Source: JACCYI01 sp963828075 (lineage in GTDB: Bacteria; Actinomycetota; Thermoleophilia; Solirubrobacterales; Solirubrobacteraceae). Taken from it: DNA of 64,000 nucleotides. Location of the stretch: assembly GCA_963828075.1 (NCBI GenBank), contig CAWHDH010000017.1, positions 744,001 through 808,000 of the forward strand. The letters are read 5' to 3'. The stretch's first letter is position 1. Each line of letters starts with the position of its first letter. The notes under the pieces were generated by a model, which saw only the letters and a program-made list of their open reading frames with translations, was not told the DNA's origin and searched no databases. Both the position numbers and the translations under genes were made by a program. Of this stretch, positions 32,634 to 41,249 are shown piece by piece.

Positions 32634-33806
32634 TCAGCGGCGTTGCCGTCTCAGCTCGCAGGCTCGACGCCGGTCGGCGCGGTCGGGGTCGATGGAGTCG
32701 CGGCCGGCCCCGCAGTCAACCGCCTCGCGGACGCCGTCGCGGGTCAGGAGGCGATCGTCGCCCGGCCCCCCGTCGTAGCGGTCGCGGCCGGCCGCACCCT
32801 CGAGCCGGTCCGCCCCGGAGCCGCCGGCGAGAACGTCCGGGTCGCCGTACCCCCGCAGATGGTCATCCCCGGGGCCGCCTGTGAGCCGCCCGGTCCCCGC
32901 CATCTCGTCGTCGCCCGGCCCCCCGTCGAGCTCGCCTGAGCCGCTGTGGTCTGAGAGCCGGTCGTCGCCAGACCCGCCGGCCAGCCGATCCTCGCCGCCG
33001 CTGACCTCCTCGTCGCCGAATTCGTCGATCGGGCCGGCGATCCCTGTCAGGCGGTCCTCGCCGGGCCCTCCGAGGAGCCGATCGTCGCCAATGCCGTCGG
33101 TCAACTGGTCCGCGCCCGCCGCTCCATCCAGCCGGTCGTCGCCCGGCCCTCCGTCGAGGATGTCGTCGCCAGGGCCGCCGCGCAGGACGTCGGCGCCGGA
33201 GCCGCCGATCACCGCGTCGATCCCGCTGAACGCGTCGCGCTCAAGGCCCCACCCAGCAATGCCCGCCGGCACATCCACGCGGATCGGCCCGGAGCGGTCA
33301 GCGTAGCTGAGCGTGTCCCTCCCGAGCCCCGTCTCGACGGTGTCCCGGCCGCTGCCCGGGAGCATGACGTCGCGGCCTGGCCCACCGTGCAGCCGATCGT
33401 CGCCCGGGCCGCCGGACACCTGCGCGAACCCGAGCCCGAAGTCGCTCGTCACCGAGGCCGCGTCGTGCCCGTCGCCGAGCACCACGCGCAGGGTAGTGGC
33501 GTACGTCCTCGGCGGGTCGTCGTCGGGGCAGGCGACCGTCCCCGGCTGAGGGATCGAGCACGGGGGCGCGGCGCTCATCGGCGCCGACGTCTCGCGGAGG
33601 GTCACGACGCCGCCCTGCTTGGTGACAGTCACGGAGTTGGTCTCGTCCGGGGCGGCGACGTACGCGATCTCGACCAACTCGCCGGCCGTGTACTTGCATT
33701 CGGAGTCCTGGCAGTTCGGTCGCACCCGGAGTTCGACCTCCGCGGCGTGCGCCGGCGCCGGCGCGACCAGGAGCAGCAGGCCCGCCAGACGAGCGGGACC
33801 GCGCAT
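32634..33806 (-). CDS. Secreted calcium-binding RTX-repeat protein
   Basis: 390 residues. A signal peptide (MRGPARLAGLLLLVAPAPAHA) is followed by a ~110-residue beta domain with four cysteines and then by ~20 degenerate GGPGDDxLxG nonapeptides (for example GGPGDDRLHGGPGRD, GGSGADVLRGGPGDDILDG), which bind calcium as a parallel beta roll. The C-terminus (VDCGAGRDSIDPD, then RRACELRRQRR) is the usual closing segment of such actinobacterial proteins. No catalytic domain. It starts 2 nt after the thrS stop, so it is co-transcribed with thrS, an odd partner. Confidence 0.9.
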   Translation of the reverse strand: MRGPARLAGLLLLVAPAPAHAAEVELRVRPNCQDSECKYTAGELVEIAYVAAPDETNSVTVTKQGGVVTLRETSAPMSAAPPCSIPQPGTVACPDDDPPRTYATTLRVVLGDGHDAASVTSDFGLGFAQVSGGPGDDRLHGGPGRDVMLPGSGRDTVETGLGRDTLSYADRSGPIRVDVPAGIAGWGLERDAFSGIDAVIGGSGADVLRGGPGDDILDGGPGDDRLDGAAGADQLTDGIGDDRLLGGPGEDRLTGIAGPIDEFGDEEVSGGEDRLAGGSGDDRLSDHSGSGELDGGPGDDEMAGTGRLTGGPGDDHLRGYGDPDVLAGGSGADRLEGAAGRDRYDGGPGDDRLLTRDGVREAVDCGAGRDSIDPDRADRRRACELRRQRR

Positions 33807-33808
33807 CG

Positions 33809-35725
33809 TCAGGATCGCCCGGCGACCTCGGCGGCCAGGCGCTCGACCGCCTCGGTCACCGGCAGGGTGCCGAGATCGCCTCTGCCGTGGCGGCGCAGCG
33901 CGGCCGCGCCGGCATCGACGTCGCGGTCGCCCACCACGAGCATGTACGGCACCTTGCGCAGCTCGGCCTCGCGGATCTTGCGACCGACCGACTCCGAGCG
34001 GTCGTCGAGCTCGGCGCGCAGGCCGGCGTCGCGCAGGCGCGCGGCCACCGTCTCGCCGTAGTCGTTGTGCCGATCGGCGACCGGGAGCACGAGCGCCTGC
34101 AGCGGAGCGAGCCAGAGCGGGAACTCGCCCGCGTAGTGCTCGATGAGGATCCCGATGAACCGCTCGAAGGAGCCGAGCAGCGCCCGGTGGATCATCACCG
34201 GCCGGTGGTCGGCGTTGTCGGCGCCCGTGTAGTGCAGGTCGAAGCGCTCGGGCATCGAGTAGTCGAGCTGCACGGTGCCCAGCTGCCACGAGCGCCCGAT
34301 CGAGTCGGTCATGTGCAGGTCGATCTTCGGGCCGTAGAAGGCGCCGTCGCCGGGGTTGAGCTCGTAGGCGACGCCGCGGGCGTCCAGCGCGCTCTGCAGC
34401 GCGGCCTCCGCCCGGTCCCACATGTCCTCGGAGCCGATCCGCTTGTCGGGCCGCGTCGAGAGCTCGAGCCGCGGCTTGAAGCCGAAGAGGTCGTAGATCG
34501 CGAACCCGAAGTCCAGGCAGCGGTTGACCTCGTCGGGGATCTGCTCCTCGGTGCAGAAGATATGGGCGTCGTCCTGGGTGATGTGGCGGACGCGCATGAG
34601 CCCGTGCAGCGTCCCGCTCGGTTCGTGGCGGTGGACGAGGCCGGCCTCGGAGTAGCGGATCGGCAGGTCGCGGTACGAGCGCCGCTCGGCCTTGTAGATC
34701 TGCGCGTGGGCCGGGCAGTTCATGGGCTTGAGGCCCATCGGCCGGTCCTCGACGTCCGTGAAGTACATGTTCTCGCGGTAGACGTGCCAGTGGCCGGAGG
34801 TCTTGAACAGCTCGACGTCGTAGAGGATCGGCGTCTTGACCTCGCGGTAGCCGCGCGCCCCGTTCTCCGAGCGCCACAGCTCGGTCAGGGCGTTCCAGAT
34901 GACCATCCCGTTGGGCTGCCAGAACGGCGAGCCCGGTGACAGCTCGGAGAACAGGAAGAGGTCGAGCTCCTTGCCGAGCTTGCGGTGGTCGCGCGCGCGG
35001 GCCTGCTCGAGGCGCTCGAGGTGGGCGGCGAGGTCCTCCCTGGAATGAAACGCCGTCCCGTAGATCCGGGTGAGCATCGTGCGGGTGGCGTCGCCGCGCC
35101 AGTACGCGCCCGCGGTGGAGAGCAGCTTGAAGGTCTTGATCCGCTTGGTCGACGGCGCGTGCGGGCCGCGGCAGAGGTCGGTGAACGGCCCGTTGGTGTA
35201 GAGCGAGACGGACTCGACGCCGGTGTTGGTGACGAGGTCCTCGATCAGCTCGACCTTGTACGGCTGGTCCTCGGCGCGGAAGCGCTCGAGCGCCTGCGCG
35301 ACGCTGATGTCCTCGCGCTCGAAGACCTCGTCGGCCTTGACGTGCTCGCGCATCTTGGCCTCGATCGCCTCGAAGTCGTGATCGGAGACGGTCACGCCTT
35401 CGGGGAACTCGAAGTCGTAATAGAAGCCGTCGTCGATCGGTGGGCCGATGGAGATCTTCGTGCCCGGATAGAGGTCGAGGATCGCCGCCGCGAGGACGTG
35501 GGCGGTGTCGTGGCGGATCAGCTCGAGCGACTCGGTCGAGCGCGCGGTGATGATGTCGACCTTCGCGCCGTCGTAGAGCGGACGAGCCAGATCGCGCACC
35601 TCGCCGTCGACCTTGATCGCGAGTGCCGCGCGCGCGAGACCGGCGCCGATGGCGGCGGCGAGATCGGCGCCGGTGGCGCCGTCGGGGAGCTCCTTGCGGG
35701 AGCCGTCGGGGAGCTCGACGTGCAT
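33809..35725 (-). CDS. thrS: Threonyl-tRNA synthetase
   Basis: 638 residues from ATG 35723-35725 (MHVELPDGSRKELPDG). N-terminal TGS domain, the editing N2 domain with zinc-like H-x-x-x-H (IRHDTAHVLA), class II core (motif 2 KPMNCPAHAQIYKAERRS, motif 3 HRALLGSFERFIGILIEHYA) and the anticodon-binding domain. Full length, so it should proofread. -10 TAGCAT lies 10 nt upstream. The next gene is the RTX protein, then infC under its own promoter. Confidence 0.96.
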   Translation of the reverse strand: MHVELPDGSRKELPDGATGADLAAAIGAGLARAALAIKVDGEVRDLARPLYDGAKVDIITARSTESLELIRHDTAHVLAAAILDLYPGTKISIGPPIDDGFYYDFEFPEGVTVSDHDFEAIEAKMREHVKADEVFEREDISVAQALERFRAEDQPYKVELIEDLVTNTGVESVSLYTNGPFTDLCRGPHAPSTKRIKTFKLLSTAGAYWRGDATRTMLTRIYGTAFHSREDLAAHLERLEQARARDHRKLGKELDLFLFSELSPGSPFWQPNGMVIWNALTELWRSENGARGYREVKTPILYDVELFKTSGHWHVYRENMYFTDVEDRPMGLKPMNCPAHAQIYKAERRSYRDLPIRYSEAGLVHRHEPSGTLHGLMRVRHITQDDAHIFCTEEQIPDEVNRCLDFGFAIYDLFGFKPRLELSTRPDKRIGSEDMWDRAEAALQSALDARGVAYELNPGDGAFYGPKIDLHMTDSIGRSWQLGTVQLDYSMPERFDLHYTGADNADHRPVMIHRALLGSFERFIGILIEHYAGEFPLWLAPLQALVLPVADRHNDYGETVAARLRDAGLRAELDDRSESVGRKIREAELRKVPYMLVVGDRDVDAGAAALRRHGRGDLGTLPVTEAVERLAAEVAGRS

Positions 35726-35735
35726 GCGGCGGCGG

Positions 35736-35741
35736 ATGCTA
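35736..35741 (-). promoter_or_regulatory. -10 box TAGCAT for thrS
   Basis: TAGCAT on the minus strand, 10 nt before the thrS ATG, about 40 bp from the divergent -10 of the Rpf-like gene. Confidence 0.45.
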
Positions 35742-35780
35742 TCCGCCGATGCGATCGAACGTCTGTTCTGTTCGGGCTGC

Positions 35781-35946
35781 TACGGTGAATGCACCGGCGG
35801 TTGGAGGAGCCCGCCGCGGACCCGCCCCCGGCCTTGAAGCCAGGCGCAGCACCCCGCGAGGTCCGCAGCTGGAGCCCGGCCGCCGGAATCGAACCCGCAC
35901 CCGACGAGCTCGCGCACTGCCGCGACCGAAAGGACGGAAATCGCCC
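35781..35946 (+). promoter_or_regulatory. Promoter and structured leader of the Rpf-like gene; possible c-di-AMP riboswitch
   Basis: TACGGT (35781-35786) can serve as -10, leaving a ~154-nt untranslated leader, long for this genome. Actinobacterial rpf genes are classic targets of the ydaO/c-di-AMP riboswitch. The leader has pieces like the consensus in the right order: GGTCCGCAGCTGGAGCCCGG, then TCGAACCCG, CCCGACGAGCT and a terminal CGAAAGGACGG. The match is incomplete, so a covariance-model search is needed. Confidence 0.42.
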
Positions 35947-36507
35947 ATGCGACGTCCCACCCATGTCGCGCTGGCCCTCGCCGGCGCGTCCGCCCTCGCC
36001 CTGCCCGCCGGCGCCGCCGCCGCGCCTGCGCCCGACCCCGATGTGCTCGCGCCCGTCTCCGGTCAGGGCACGCTGCGCGAGCTGGCCATCTCCACGCGCC
36101 GAGAGATCCGCCGTGACCGCGACCGCCGCCGGACCCTGCGGCTCGCCCGCCGCGCCGAGCGCCGCGACCTCGTCGATCTTCCCGCCGGCTACCGCGTCCG
36201 GCTGCGCGACGACTCCATCCGCGAGCTCGCGAGCCGCCGGCGGCGCCTGCGCGCGAAGCTGGAGTCGGTCCCCTCGGTGCGCAAGCCCGCGGCGCTGAAG
36301 GCGATCGCCGCGTGCGAGTCGGGCGGCGACTACTCGACGAACACCGGCAACGGGTTCTACGGCGCCTATCAGTTCGATCAAGGGACATGGGCGAGCGTCG
36401 GCGGCGATGGCCTGCCCTCCGAGGCTCCCCCGGCCGAGCAGGACGCGCGCGCCGCGATGCTCTATGCGCGTGCCGGCGCCGCACCCTGGCCGGTGTGCGG
36501 CCAATGA
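35947..36507 (+). CDS. Secreted Rpf-like / transglycosylase-like protein
   Basis: 186 residues from ATG 35947. Signal peptide (MRRPTHVALALAGASALALP, then AGAAAA), an Arg-rich helical linker (~45-105), and a C-terminal lysozyme-fold domain of the resuscitation-promoting-factor type (~113-186): ALKAIAACESGGDYS with catalytic Glu124, then NGFYGAYQFDQGTW and LYARAGAAPWPVCGQ with the two cysteines (123, 184) that can form the domain's disulfide. It cleaves peptidoglycan during growth or exit from dormancy. A long structured leader precedes it. Confidence 0.9.
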   Translation: MRRPTHVALALAGASALALPAGAAAAPAPDPDVLAPVSGQGTLRELAISTRREIRRDRDRRRTLRLARRAERRDLVDLPAGYRVRLRDDSIRELASRRRRLRAKLESVPSVRKPAALKAIAACESGGDYSTNTGNGFYGAYQFDQGTWASVGGDGLPSEAPPAEQDARAAMLYARAGAAPWPVCGQ

Positions 36508-36530
36508 GGATTCACGCGGCGGGCGGGCAC

Positions 36531-36536
36531 TATGCT
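36531..36536 (+). promoter_or_regulatory. -10 box TATGCT for the class-V aminotransferase
   Basis: TATGCT ends 8 nt before GTG 36545. Confidence 0.5.
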
Positions 36537-36544
36537 CGGCTGCC

Positions 36545-37615
36545 GTGGACGCCGCCGCCCTCCGTGCCCAGTTCCCGGTCCTCGAGCGCGTCGCCTATCT
36601 GAACGCGGGGACGGACGGCCCGGTCCCGCTCGCGGCCGCCGAGGCAGCCCGCTCCGAGGTCGATCGCCAGCTCGCCGAGGGCCGGGCGGCCGCGCACTTC
36701 GAGCGCCGGTTCGCGCTGCAGGACGAGCTGCGCGCCGGCTACGCGTCGCTGATCAGCGCCGACCCCGGCGACGTCGCGCTCGCCACCTCCACGTCGGAGG
36801 GCCTCGGCCGCGTTCTCGCCGGCCTGGGCCTCGGGCCGGGCGACGAGATCCTCACCTCCGACGAGGAGCATCCGGGCCTGCTGGGACCGCTCGGCGCCGC
36901 GCGCCGCGCCGGCGTGACGGTCCGGATGGCGCCGCTGGCCACGCTGCACGAGGCGGTCACGCCGAGCACGACGATCGTGGCGTGCTCACACGTCGGCTGG
37001 GTCTCCGGCCGCCTCGCCCCCGCCGAGCTCGCCGACACCGGCGTCCCGGTCGTCTACGACGGCGCCCAGGGCGCCGGCGCCGTGCCGGTCGACGTCACCG
37101 CGCTCGGCTGCGCCGCCTACTCGGCGGCGGGCCAGAAGTGGCTGTGCGGCGCCGACGGCACCGGCTTCCTCTATCTCGAGCCCGGGTTCGGCGAGCGCGT
37201 GCGCTGCGTCGGCCCGAGCTACATGTCGTTCGTCGACGCCAACGGCGGCATCGACGCCGAGCTCAGGCCCGGGGCGCTCCGCCACGACACCCCGGCGCTG
37301 TCGGCGGAGATCCTGGCGTTCAGCGCCGCCGCCTTCCGGGTCCTCGCCGGCTGCGGGTGGGCCGACGTGCACGCCGCGGCCGCGGCGGGCGCGCGGTCGC
37401 TGGCGGGCCGGCTCGCCGAGGCCGGCCGCGCCGTCGCCCCGCGCGGCGACACGACGCTCGTCTCGTGGGAGGACGGCGACCCGGTGGCGACGCGCGACCG
37501 CTTCGGCGAGGCCGGGATCGTGATCCGCAACCTGCCGGGCACGTCGCTGTTGCGGGCGTCGGTCGGCGCGTGGACGAGCGACGGCGACCTCGACCGCGTC
37601 CTCGCGGCTCTCTAG
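36545..37615 (+). CDS. Class V aminotransferase (cysteine desulfurase-like)
   Basis: 356 residues from GTG 36545 (VDAAALRAQFPVLERVAYLN). PLP fold type I with TSTSEGLGRVLAGLGL, the cofactor-binding Asp/Gln segment VVYDGAQGAGAVPVD, and the Schiff-base lysine in SAAGQKWLCGADG. The catalytic cysteine region of true desulfurases is not obvious, so it may be a related aminotransferase or lyase (for example of the selenocysteine-lyase/isopenicillin-epimerase-like group). The stop and the next gene's GTG share one base (TAGTG), so translation is coupled to the DUF4230 gene. Confidence 0.83.
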   Translation: MDAAALRAQFPVLERVAYLNAGTDGPVPLAAAEAARSEVDRQLAEGRAAAHFERRFALQDELRAGYASLISADPGDVALATSTSEGLGRVLAGLGLGPGDEILTSDEEHPGLLGPLGAARRAGVTVRMAPLATLHEAVTPSTTIVACSHVGWVSGRLAPAELADTGVPVVYDGAQGAGAVPVDVTALGCAAYSAAGQKWLCGADGTGFLYLEPGFGERVRCVGPSYMSFVDANGGIDAELRPGALRHDTPALSAEILAFSAAAFRVLAGCGWADVHAAAAAGARSLAGRLAEAGRAVAPRGDTTLVSWEDGDPVATRDRFGEAGIVIRNLPGTSLLRASVGAWTSDGDLDRVLAAL

Positions 37616-38298
37616 TGGCGGACCTCGCCGACCGCCGCTCGGCCTCGGTCGCCCGCCGCGCGACGCTGCGCCTGCTCGCTGCGCTGGCGGCCGGCGTCGT
37701 CGTCATCGCGTTCATCGTCGGCGCACTGCCCGGCTTCCCCAGCCTGAACCCGTTCGCGACCGAGGACAAGGACCGCTCCGGGCCCGTGGTCCTGAAGTCG
37801 ATCGCGCGGCTGCACGAGTTCCGCGCCGCCACGGCCAACCTCCAGGTGGTCATCGACATCGAGCGCGACGCCAAGTACCTGCCCGGCTTCATCAAGGGCG
37901 AGCGGACGCTGTTCGTCGCCGCCGGCAACGTCGACGCGAGCGTCGACTTCCGCAAGCTGAAGGGCGCGGCGATCAAGGTCTCCGAGGACCGGCGCTCGGC
38001 GACGATCACGCTGCCCGCGCCGCAGCTGTCCGAGGCGCGGGTGGACCCCAAGCGCTCGCGCGTCTACGACCGCCGCCGCGGCCTGATCGACCGCGCCGAG
38101 TCCGTGTTCGAGGACTCGCCGACCGGCGAGCGCGACCTGTTCCTGCTCGCCGAGCGCAAGCTGCTCGAGGCGGCGCGGGCCGACGGCTCGCTGCTCACGT
38201 CCGCCGAGCGCAACACCCGCGACACGCTGACCGGGCTGCTCCGCGGGCTCGGCTTCGAGCGCGTGACGATCCGCTTCGAGCCGCCCCCGCCCGTCTGA
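37615..38298 (+). CDS. DUF4230 membrane-anchored protein
   Basis: 227 residues from GTG 37615, sharing a base with the upstream stop. One N-terminal membrane span (~15-42, LLAALAAGVVVIAFIVGALPG), then an extracytoplasmic DUF4230 domain with LKSIARLHEFRAATANLQVV, the substrate-like FIKGERTLFVAAGNVDASVD, and a helical C-terminal half ending GFERVTIRFEPPPPV. Such proteins occur in many Actinobacteria and Bacteroidetes with unknown function. Confidence 0.85.
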   Translation: MADLADRRSASVARRATLRLLAALAAGVVVIAFIVGALPGFPSLNPFATEDKDRSGPVVLKSIARLHEFRAATANLQVVIDIERDAKYLPGFIKGERTLFVAAGNVDASVDFRKLKGAAIKVSEDRRSATITLPAPQLSEARVDPKRSRVYDRRRGLIDRAESVFEDSPTGERDLFLLAERKLLEAARADGSLLTSAERNTRDTLTGLLRGLGFERVTIRFEPPPPV

Positions 38299-38316
38299 GC
38301 CGCCGGACAGCTCAGC

Positions 38317-38517
38317 TCAGTAGCCGCTGTCGTCCTTGGCCTTGTCCTTCAGCTTCTCGGCCTCCTTCTTCGCGTCCTTGCCGATCTTCTCGGCCTCCTT
38401 GCCCGCCTTCCCTGCGGCGTCGTCGACCTCGCGGCCGGCGTCCTCGGCGCCGCAGCCGCCGAGCCCGATCAGCCCGGCGCTCATGAGGATCGCCAGCGTC
38501 GTCCTATCAGCGCGCAT
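38317..38517 (-). CDS. Small Lys/Glu-rich lipoprotein
   Basis: 66 residues from ATG 38515-38517, preceded by a strong ribosome binding site AAGGAG five bases upstream, unlike the leaderless genes around it. The lipobox LGGC places acylated Cys22 after a short hydrophobic helix; the mature part is a charged KAGKEAEKIGKDAKKEAEKL helix. Likely an abundant small surface lipoprotein, perhaps a spacer or stress protein; no family name can be given. Convergent with DUF4230, 18 bp apart. Confidence 0.7.
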   Translation of the reverse strand: MRADRTTLAILMSAGLIGLGGCGAEDAGREVDDAAGKAGKEAEKIGKDAKKEAEKLKDKAKDDSGY

Positions 38518-38608
38518 GCCTGCTCCTTGTCATGGGGTCGGGTCGAGCATGCCCAGGCGGGCACGGCCGGAAAACGCCGGCGCGCCCGACCCGGCAGGCT
38601 GATCGGCG

Positions 38609-40660
38609 ATGACCGCCCGCCTGGATCGCGTCGCGCTGGACTGGACGCTCGCGCCACCGGACGCCGCCGTGCTCGTGCGCGGCGACGCGCATCCCGTGGT
38701 GCTCGCGGGCGACTGGGCCGGCGGCGGGGCGGTGATCGCGGCGGAGCCCGTGCGGATCGCCCGGCCGGATGAGGACCCGTTCGCGCTGCTCGACGAGCAG
38801 CCGCCGGTGGAGGGTGCGGGCGGGGTCGGCGGCGGCTGGCTGGGGATGCTCGGCTTCGGCCTCGGCCGCCGCCTCGAGCGGCTGATGGCGGCGCCGCCAC
38901 GGCCGGTCGCCCTGCCGGAGTTCGCGCTCGCGTACTACGACCACGTGCTGCGCCTCGATGCGGACGGCCGCTGGTGGTTCGAGTCGCTGTCCACGCCCGC
39001 GCGCGTGGACGCTCTGCGCTCGCGGCTGGCCGAATTCGAGCGCCGGGCGGCAGACGGTCGCGGACCGGCGCCGTTCTCGACGGGGCCGTGGGCGCCCGTC
39101 CCCGGCTGGTCCGGGCACGCCGCCGCCGTCGCCGCCTGCCGCGAGCGCATCCACGCCGGCGACCTGTTCCAGGCCAACGTGTGCGTGCGCCTCGGGTCGG
39201 CCCTGGACGGCGATCCGCTCGACCTCTTCTGCGCCGGCGTGTCGGCGCTGCGGCCGGCGCGCGCAGCGTACGTCGCCGGGCCGTGGGGCGCCGTCGCCAG
39301 CCTCTCGCCGGAGCTGTTCCTCGCGCGGCGCGGGCGCGAGGTGCGCAGCGAGCCGATCAAGGGGACGCGCCGCCGGCCGGCCGACCCCGCCGCCGACGAG
39401 CGCGCTCGGCTGGAGCTCGCGGCCGCGGAGAAGGACCGGGCGGAGAACGTGATGATCGTCGACCTGGTCCGCAACGACCTCGGCCGCGTCTGCGAGCCCG
39501 GCTCCGTGCGGGTGCCCGTGCTCTGGGACGTGCGCGCCCACACCGGCGTCTGGCACCTCGTCTCCGAGGTCGCCGGGACGCTGCGGCCGGGGATCGGCGA
39601 CGCGGCGCTCGTGCGCGCCGCGTTCCCGCCCGGCTCGGTGACCGGGGCGCCCAAGCCGGCGGCGCTCGACGTCATCTCCGAGCTCGAGAGCACCGCGCGG
39701 GAGGCCTACACGGGCGCGATCGGGATGGCCAGCCCGGTGGCCGGCCTCGAGCTGAACGTCGCCATCCGCACGTTCGAGGCCGCCGGCGGGCGCGTGTGGC
39801 TCGGGGTCGGCGGCGGCGTGGTCGCGGACTCCGACCCGGCCGCCGAGGCCGCCGAGTGCCGGACCAAGGCGGCGCCCCTGCTCGCGGCGATCGGCGCGGA
39901 CATGGCTCCGTTCGCCGTGGGCGCCGGCGCGGCGCCGCCGCCGCGCCTCGGCCCGCGCCCCCTCACCCGGCCGGATCCCGCGCTCGGCGTGTTCGAGACC
40001 GTGCTGTGCGCCGGCGGCCGCGCCGTCGCCGGCGAGCGCCACCTCGCCCGGCTGGCCGCGAGCGTCCAGGCGCTCTACAGCGCCGCGCTCCTGGGCGATA
40101 CCGCGGAGCGGCTGGCCGCGGCGGCGGCGGGCGATCCGGCGCGCGTGCGGGTCAGCGCCGTGCCGTCCCCCGGCGGCGTGCGGATCGAGTTCGAGCGCGG
40201 CCCACTCCCGGACACGGCCGGCCCGACGGCGCTGCAATCGGTGACCGTGCCCGGCGGGCTCGGCGCCCACAAGTGGCGCGACCGGCGACTGCTCGACGCG
40301 CTCGCCGCCTCGCTCACCGGCGCCGTGCCGCTGCTCGTCGACCTCGACGGGTTCGTGCTCGAGGCGTCGCGGGCCAACGTCGTCATCGTCGAGGGCCCGC
40401 GGGCGCTGACGCCGCCTGCCGACGGCCGGATCCTGCCGGGCGTCACCCGCGCGCGCCTGCTCGCGGCCGGCCTCGTCGAGGAGGCGCCGGTCGCGCTCGA
40501 GCGCCTCGCCGCCGCCGATGCCGTGCTGCTGACCGGCGCGCTGCGCGGTGCCGAGCCTGTCGCCGCCCTCGACGGCGCGCCGCTCGGCCGGTCAGACGCG
40601 GTCGCCGCCCGGCTGGCCGATTCACTCATATCGGCGAAGGCGCCGATCACACCCGGGTGA
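38609..40660 (+). CDS. pabBC: Aminodeoxychorismate synthase component I fused to 4-amino-4-deoxychorismate lyase (PabB-PabC)
   Basis: 683 residues from ATG 38609. Residues ~1-445 are a chorismate-binding PabB (DLFQANVCVRL, PIKGTRRRPADP at 249-260, NVMIVDLVRNDLGRV, PPGSVTGAPKPAALDVI), residues ~455-683 a PabC-type fold IV PLP lyase (DPALGVFETVLCAGGRAVAGE, GGLGAHKWRDRRLL with the PLP lysine, LEASRANVVIVEG). The fusion yields p-aminobenzoate for folate from chorismate with a separate PabA glutamine amidotransferase, which is not in the window. A weak -10 (CAGGCT, 38595-38600) is 8 nt upstream. Confidence 0.93.
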   Translation: MTARLDRVALDWTLAPPDAAVLVRGDAHPVVLAGDWAGGGAVIAAEPVRIARPDEDPFALLDEQPPVEGAGGVGGGWLGMLGFGLGRRLERLMAAPPRPVALPEFALAYYDHVLRLDADGRWWFESLSTPARVDALRSRLAEFERRAADGRGPAPFSTGPWAPVPGWSGHAAAVAACRERIHAGDLFQANVCVRLGSALDGDPLDLFCAGVSALRPARAAYVAGPWGAVASLSPELFLARRGREVRSEPIKGTRRRPADPAADERARLELAAAEKDRAENVMIVDLVRNDLGRVCEPGSVRVPVLWDVRAHTGVWHLVSEVAGTLRPGIGDAALVRAAFPPGSVTGAPKPAALDVISELESTAREAYTGAIGMASPVAGLELNVAIRTFEAAGGRVWLGVGGGVVADSDPAAEAAECRTKAAPLLAAIGADMAPFAVGAGAAPPPRLGPRPLTRPDPALGVFETVLCAGGRAVAGERHLARLAASVQALYSAALLGDTAERLAAAAAGDPARVRVSAVPSPGGVRIEFERGPLPDTAGPTALQSVTVPGGLGAHKWRDRRLLDALAASLTGAVPLLVDLDGFVLEASRANVVIVEGPRALTPPADGRILPGVTRARLLAAGLVEEAPVALERLAAADAVLLTGALRGAEPVAALDGAPLGRSDAVAARLADSLISAKAPITPG

Positions 40661-40714
40661 GCGGAGCCGGCCGGGTGGCGCCGCAGCGCCATCTCCGGCC
40701 GGCCGCCGCTCAGC

Positions 40715-41098
40715 TCAGCACTTGCCTGGGAAGTACCGGTGACTGTAGCCCGAGGAGAACGTATCGTTCAGACTCCCGAGGTTGTGCCGTTCGTAGCCCG
40801 CGGGAACGCTGTACTTGGTCCCGCGGCCATTGATATCGGTGAAGAAACAGAACGTCGTGTTCGTGCGGTTGAGCACGGATGTAGCCTGGTCGTTGAAGTT
40901 GGAGCTGAAGTCCGTGACGAAGTTCCCGGCTCCGCTCCTCATGGCGATCATGCGCCCCGTGAAATTCTCGTGCTGCCAGGCACACGCATATCCGGCGGGG
41001 CAATCCGACCGCGCGGCCGAGGCCGTCGTGGCCATGGCGGCCGATCCGCTCAGCGTCAGCGCGGCGACAATCACACCGCGAATCAAGGTCTTCTTCAC
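40715..41098 (-). CDS. Secreted peptidase inhibitor I36 family protein
   Basis: 127 residues from GTG 41096-41098, with AGGAGG five bases upstream. Signal peptide (KKTLIRGVIVAALTLSG, cleaving near ASA-ARS), then a 98-residue beta/gamma-crystallin-like domain with Cys33, 39, 84 and 127 (DCPAGYACAWQHENFTGRM, RGTKYSVPAGYERHNLG). This matches the SMPI-type I36 inhibitors of secreted metalloproteases. The gene and ~200 bases around it are clearly A/T-richer than the rest, with non-GC third positions, suggesting acquisition by transfer. It lies just upstream of a large metzincin-like protease, a tempting but unproven partner. Confidence 0.83.
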   Translation of the reverse strand: MKKTLIRGVIVAALTLSGSAAMATTASAARSDCPAGYACAWQHENFTGRMIAMRSGAGNFVTDFSSNFNDQATSVLNRTNTTFCFFTDINGRGTKYSVPAGYERHNLGSLNDTFSSGYSHRYFPGKC

Positions 41099-41231
41099 TG
41101 CTACCTCCTGGTAAGTCAGGCCGCGACGCACCATCGCGTTCCGGCGGTGCGTTTCGTGTGCACCTGCCGCGCGGCGACATGCAACTTACACACTTGACCC
41201 GCAGCACGAACTGTCGTCGATTTACTGGTCG

Positions 41232-41249
41232 ACTGACCAACGTGTCAGT
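41232..41249. promoter_or_regulatory. Inverted repeat in the A/T-rich upstream gap
   Basis: ACTGAC-CAACGT-GTCAGT is a perfect 6+6 repeat in the 41099-41314 gap, which has no gene and is noticeably A/T-rich. It lies ~134 bp upstream of the inhibitor start, so it may be an operator. Confidence 0.35.

Noticed and set aside
35848..35862. CTTGAAG-type loop that could be an anticodon loop (TCA on the minus strand)
   Set aside because: The order of the arms is wrong on both strands for a tRNA, and no acceptor stem closes it.
35877..35912. A tRNA/tmRNA-like 3' end on the minus strand (GGGTTCGATTCCGGC with CTCCA after it)
   Set aside because: The T-stem has a mismatch, no D-arm or anticodon arm is found at the right distance, and a tmRNA would overlap the Rpf coding region. 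Better explained as part of the structured leader.
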